NCBI RefSeq assembly: GCF_000348945.1
Contig: NZ_AOCK01000011.1
Location: 1 to 64,000, forward strand
Source: Paeniglutamicibacter gangotriensis Lz1y
Lineage (GTDB): Bacteria; Actinomycetota; Actinomycetes; Actinomycetales; Micrococcaceae
Length of the DNA: 64,000 nt
Direction of reading: 5' to 3'
Below the pieces are notes generated by a model, which saw nothing but the letters and a program-made list of their open reading frames with translations, did no database searches and was not told the origin of the DNA. A program made the position numbers and the translations under genes. Position 1 is the stretch's first letter; each line of letters starts with the position of its first letter. This document shows positions 61,138-64,000 of the stretch, piece after piece.

Positions 61138-62288
61138 AGCGATGCTGCGCGCACCGGGATCAGGGCGGTGGCGACCTCGGGGAGGCACAGGGCGTAGGTG
61201 TCGATGACCTGAACCTCCAGCTTGGCGGAGGCCTCGGCGGTGGCCAGCGGGGAAGCGGTGAGTACCCCGGAGATTGCGGCGACCGGCACCGCCGCGTCCT
61301 GCAGCACGTCCAGTCCGGCGCGGGCTCCCAGTGCGTCCTGGGCGGAGAACACCACGGTGTCGACGTAGGCGGTGAAGAGCGGATCGCGCAGCAGCCTGGC
61401 GGTCTCGCCTTGGTAGAGGCCGTCGGCGATCTCGATGACCACCACATCGGCGCCGGAGGCTGCCTGTTCATCGATCATTGCGGCCAGCAGATCGCGGACC
61501 TCTTCGTAGGCGAGCTTGAAGGTGGTGGGGTAGCCGAAGTCGGTGAAGTCGCAGACCGGGAATGCTCCGGCGTCGATGAACAGGTTCGGGTCGTTGCCGG
61601 CCCCGGTGCCGGTGGCCTTGCCGGCCGCGACGTTGAGCCCGGCGTTGGACAGTCCGTTGACCAGGCAGCCCAGGGTGGTGGACTTGCCCGAGTTCATCGA
61701 GGTGCCCAGCACCGCAATGACCGGCGGGCGCAAGGTGCCGACGGCGCGGACCGCGGCCAGCGACGGGTTACCTACCTGCAACGGCGCGAAGCCGCGCAGG
61801 TTGACCACGCCGTCAGCGGTGGCCAGCAGGCCGATCGGTTCGATGGCGGTGGCCGCGTCGATGGATGCATGCATTTCGGTGACATAACCGGCCAGGCCGC
61901 CACCCGCCACCAGATGGCAGGGCTCCAAGGTCTCTGGCACGTGGGCCAGGAACTGGTCCGGTGCGTAGCGATTGCCGTAGGCGACCATGATCTCCTGGCC
62001 TACGAACATCAGCTGGCGGCGGGAAACCGGGGATTCGAGGCGGGTATGCTTGCCGATTTCCGCCACCCGGGCGATGACCACATCTCCGGGCCGCGGTGCC
62101 ACCTCGGCTCCGGCGATCAGGTGGAAGTCCTCTGGCCGCTTGGAAAATTCGGTTGCCACAAAACGGGTGGCGTAGGCGGCACGGATGCCCAGTGCCCGTC
62201 GGGCTTCAATCGGAAGGTGGCGCTCGCATCCTTCATCCGCGGCTGCGGCGTCGAAGAATTCGGGTTCAAGGCTGGTGCTGATGCTCAT
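61134..62288 (-). CDS. P-loop NTPase of unknown function, DUF1611/MobB-like
   Basis: 384 residues. Residues 1-185 are beta-rich (GDVVIARVAEIGKHTRLESP, FVGQEIMVAYGNRYAPDQF) with no named domain. The P-loop domain starts VIAVLGTSMNSGKSTTLGCLVNGLSNAG (Walker A at 195-204). KATGTGAGNDPNLFIDAGAFPVCDFTDFGYPTTF follows, and ADVVVIEIADGLYQGETARLL is the Walker B strand. This is the arrangement of the SIMIBI-class DUF1611 or MobB enzymes that activate or phosphorylate a small molecule. ATG 62288 with AAGGA 8 bases upstream. Co-translated with the degenerate ABC protein. Confidence 0.75.
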   Translation of the reverse strand: MSISTSLEPEFFDAAAADEGCERHLPIEARRALGIRAAYATRFVATEFSKRPEDFHLIAGAEVAPRPGDVVIARVAEIGKHTRLESPVSRRQLMFVGQEIMVAYGNRYAPDQFLAHVPETLEPCHLVAGGGLAGYVTEMHASIDAATAIEPIGLLATADGVVNLRGFAPLQVGNPSLAAVRAVGTLRPPVIAVLGTSMNSGKSTTLGCLVNGLSNAGLNVAAGKATGTGAGNDPNLFIDAGAFPVCDFTDFGYPTTFKLAYEEVRDLLAAMIDEQAASGADVVVIEIADGLYQGETARLLRDPLFTAYVDTVVFSAQDALGARAGLDVLQDAAVPVAAISGVLTASPLATAEASAKLEVQVIDTYALCLPEVATALIPVRAASL

Positions 62289-62410
62289 CGGGGAGTCCTT
62301 TTCGCTGGGCTGAAACACACGCCGCACCGCTGCGGCGGCACGACCTGTGCCTCGTGTTGCCCCTAGTCAAAGCCTCGAAAGCAAGCAACGGGTAAACACC
62401 CGATGAGTGA

Positions 62411-62441
62411 GCTCTCATAAATCCCACAGTTGCTCTCATAA
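62411..62441. repeat. Direct repeats upstream of the P-loop gene
   Basis: GCTCTCATAA occurs at 62411-62420 and 62432-62441, exactly 21 bases apart, and CTCTCAT recurs at 62488-62494. The two-turn spacing suggests a regulator site. Apart from these repeats I see nothing else in 62289-62569. Confidence 0.5.
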
Positions 62442-62569
62442 TCGCCGAGCGCGGCCGCGGAAAGCCGGTGTCGTTGCCCCTAGGAAACTCTCATCGAGAT
62501 TTTTACCCCGGAGGGCGCACCCTCATGCATTGGTTCTGGTGGCCATGCCGCCAGCTGATTGAATCAGGA

Positions 62570-63091
62570 TCAGCGAGGCACCACGAAGTTCGTCACCGTC
62601 ATGTCGCGCCCATCGATTTCCGCCCAGGGCTTGTCGGTCTCCAGCACCGTCATTCCCAGCGTCGGGTAGTTCATGGCCAACTCGTAGACGGCCTCTTCCT
62701 CGGAATCCACCGCGGCCAGGGCCATGGCCAGTTCCTGGAGCACCGGCTGGTGCCCGATGACCAGCAGCGTGGTGACCGTTTCGGGAGTCTCGTTAATGAT
62801 GGAGCAGAGCTTGGAGCTCGAGGCGCCGTAGATGCGGGAATCCAAATAGGGTGTTGGCGCTTTCTCCCCCAGTTCGCTGATCACCCAGGCACAGGTGGCC
62901 CGGGTCCGATGGGCATCCGAAAGCACGATGTAGTCAGGCACCACGTCGTTCTCGCGCAGCCATGCTCCGGCGGCCGGAGCCTCCCGGTTTCCGCGGGCCG
63001 CAAGCGGCCTCTCGTGATCACTCATGCCCAAGGGATAGTCGGCCTTCGCGTGACGCAGCAACACGAGTCGCTTGAGGTGATGTTTACTCAT
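62570..63091 (-). CDS. SixA-type histidine phosphatase
   Basis: 173 residues. The N-terminal RHG-like motif is LVLLRHAKADYP, where RHAK is the SixA form. DHERPLAARGNREAPAAGAWL, VLSDAHRTRATCAWV and LLVIGHQPVLQELAMAL supply the remaining active-site residues. SixA proteins dephosphorylate phosphohistidine; substrates in actinobacteria are not settled. No operon partner is evident. Confidence 0.9.
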   Translation of the reverse strand: MSKHHLKRLVLLRHAKADYPLGMSDHERPLAARGNREAPAAGAWLRENDVVPDYIVLSDAHRTRATCAWVISELGEKAPTPYLDSRIYGASSSKLCSIINETPETVTTLLVIGHQPVLQELAMALAAVDSEEEAVYELAMNYPTLGMTVLETDKPWAEIDGRDMTVTNFVVPR

Positions 63092-63125
63092 ACACCCAAG
63101 CTTAGGCGGCGCGTGTGGTTAAACG

Positions 63126-63164
63126 CCCGTGGGAGCCGCATCGTTGGATGCTGGCTCCCACGGG
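63126..63164 (-). terminator. Terminator after the winged-helix regulator gene
   Basis: Perfect 12-bp stem CCCGTGGGAGCC / GGCTCCCACGGG with a 15-base loop. It begins 16 bases past the stop. It resembles the hairpin after carD. Confidence 0.75.
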
Positions 63165-63179
63165 GAACAAGGTGTGGAT

Positions 63180-63977
63180 CTAGATGGTGTATTCCGGGGC
63201 GGCCCAGACGACGACCTCGGGGTGCTCGTAAAAACGGTAGCCCTGGCCGCGTACGGTGCGCACGGTGTTGGCCAGGCGGCCCAGCTTGGAGCGCAGGCGA
63301 CGGATGTGCACGTCGATGGTGCGTTCGTTGGGGACCTCTTCGGCGTTGCGCCACAGGTTGGTCAGCAGCTCGTCGCGGCCCACCGTGCGGGTGCCGTTCT
63401 CCACCAGGTAGTTCAGCAGTTCGAATTCCTTGAACGTGAGGTTCAGGGTCTCGCCATCCAGGTGCACCTCACGGCGGGACAGATCGATCAGCACGCCGGA
63501 GGGACGCGGCGCAGCAGGCCGGGCATCCACACGCGGGCGGCGGTTGACGGTGGGGTCGCCCAGCGCCTGACGCACCACGTCGATGTTCTCACCCTGCGCG
63601 CTCGCCGGGGCCAGCGCTACGGCGGCGTGGGTCTGTGCTTCGGGAGACAGTGTGGCCAAGAATGCGCGGACCTGCGTGGCCAGTTTGCCCAGCGAGGTTC
63701 CCTGCGCCTGGGCTACCGACTCGTCGAGGCCGACATAAAGCACGAAGCCGCGTGCGGTGGTGTCCCCCGTTACCGGCTGCGGGCCCGAGGTACCACTGGG
63801 TGCCACCACCGGGGTTGGAGCCGTCATCGGCTGGGGGTCATGGGCCGTTGGCACCGCGTGGAGCTGGCGGTAGCCGGCCGGAGCATAGCTGCCGGGCACA
63901 GTGTTGCGCTGCGCTGCCGCCGCGCGTGACTGGGCGTTGCGGATTGAGACATGGACGTATCCGGAAGTTACCGACAT
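63180..63977 (-). CDS. Orphan winged-helix regulator (OmpR/PhoB DNA-binding domain without receiver)
   Basis: 265 residues. The C-terminal 100 residues are a clear OmpR-type winged helix: VLIDLSRREVHLDGETLNLTFKEFELLNYLVENGTRTVGRDELLTNLW, then NERTIDVHIRRLRSKLGRLANTVRTVRGQGYRFYEHPEV. No phospho-acceptor receiver is present. The N-terminal 75 residues are Ala/Pro/Gln-rich, and residues about 76-130 form an alpha/beta segment (GFVLYVGLDESVAQAQGTSLGKLATQVRAFLATLSPEAQTHAAVALAP) of unknown type. ATG start at 63977, near the window edge; its promoter lies beyond the window. Confidence 0.85.
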   Translation of the reverse strand: MSVTSGYVHVSIRNAQSRAAAAQRNTVPGSYAPAGYRQLHAVPTAHDPQPMTAPTPVVAPSGTSGPQPVTGDTTARGFVLYVGLDESVAQAQGTSLGKLATQVRAFLATLSPEAQTHAAVALAPASAQGENIDVVRQALGDPTVNRRPRVDARPAAPRPSGVLIDLSRREVHLDGETLNLTFKEFELLNYLVENGTRTVGRDELLTNLWRNAEEVPNERTIDVHIRRLRSKLGRLANTVRTVRGQGYRFYEHPEVVVWAAPEYTI

Positions 63978-64000
63978 GCTTCTTTACCTCTAACTCGTGT

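Overview
The window is high-GC chromosomal DNA from an actinobacterium of the Micrococcaceae (Arthrobacter-like). This rests on gene order and protein families: rlmB-cysS-ispDF-carD next to an LpqE-like lipoprotein, senX3-regX3 divergent from phoU, a Bpa proteasome activator, DUF4193 and DUF2516 proteins, and a GTP-type PEP carboxykinase. No rRNA, CRISPR array, insertion sequence or replication origin was seen. The species cannot be fixed from sequence alone.

Layout. 0-1 kb: a decayed 5' remnant of glgB. 1-9.4 kb: core block with rlmB, cysS, ispDF and carD on the minus strand, then the lipoprotein gene, regX3-senX3 and the divergent phoU with a clear PHO box. 9.5-23 kb: DUF4193, gpmA, a methyltransferase, two membrane proteins, DUF2516, a trans-sulfuration enzyme, tmk-holB, a secreted S33-type hydrolase, tRNA-Thr, MepB, GNAT, aldo/keto reductase and an ECF sigma factor with a membrane partner. 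23-29 kb: bpa, cstA-ybdD, a quinone oxidoreductase and tRNA-Ser(UGA). 29-45 kb: an FAD/NAD(P) protein, a prolyl oligopeptidase, tRNA-Ser(GCU), a RecQ helicase with a phosphoribosyltransferase-like tail, phosphomannomutase, nsrR-hmp, a PadR-hydrolase pair and pckG.

45.5-53.6 kb is the most clearly accessory part. Two near-identical tRNA-Arg(ACG) genes, each inside a collinear 158-bp unit with promoter and terminator, bracket a CebR-like LacI regulator, a GH1 beta-glucosidase and a sugar ABC importer (binding protein and two permeases, no ATPase gene). Three copies of a 14-bp palindrome lie upstream of the binding-protein gene. Both edges carry broken genes: a VOC gene and a DUF2804 gene joined tail to tail, and a SARP-type regulator frameshifted by a 14-bp tandem duplication.

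53.7-64 kb: a lipase-like hydrolase, a lactonase-type propeller, an operon of a pseudo-ABC ATPase, a YhgE/Pip membrane protein and TetR, and an overlapping convergent operon of a P-loop protein and an ABC-transporter-like protein with a ruined nucleotide site. A SixA-like phosphatase and an orphan winged-helix regulator close the window.

Working together: SenX3-RegX3-PhoU handles phosphate sensing; NsrR-Hmp handles nitric oxide; CstA-YbdD and PckG serve pyruvate and gluconeogenic carbon flow; the ceb-like locus would take up and hydrolyse cello-oligosaccharides under LacI control. The least understood parts are the two facing operons at 55.6-62.3 kb, both built on ABC-fold proteins that lack a normal Walker A motif.
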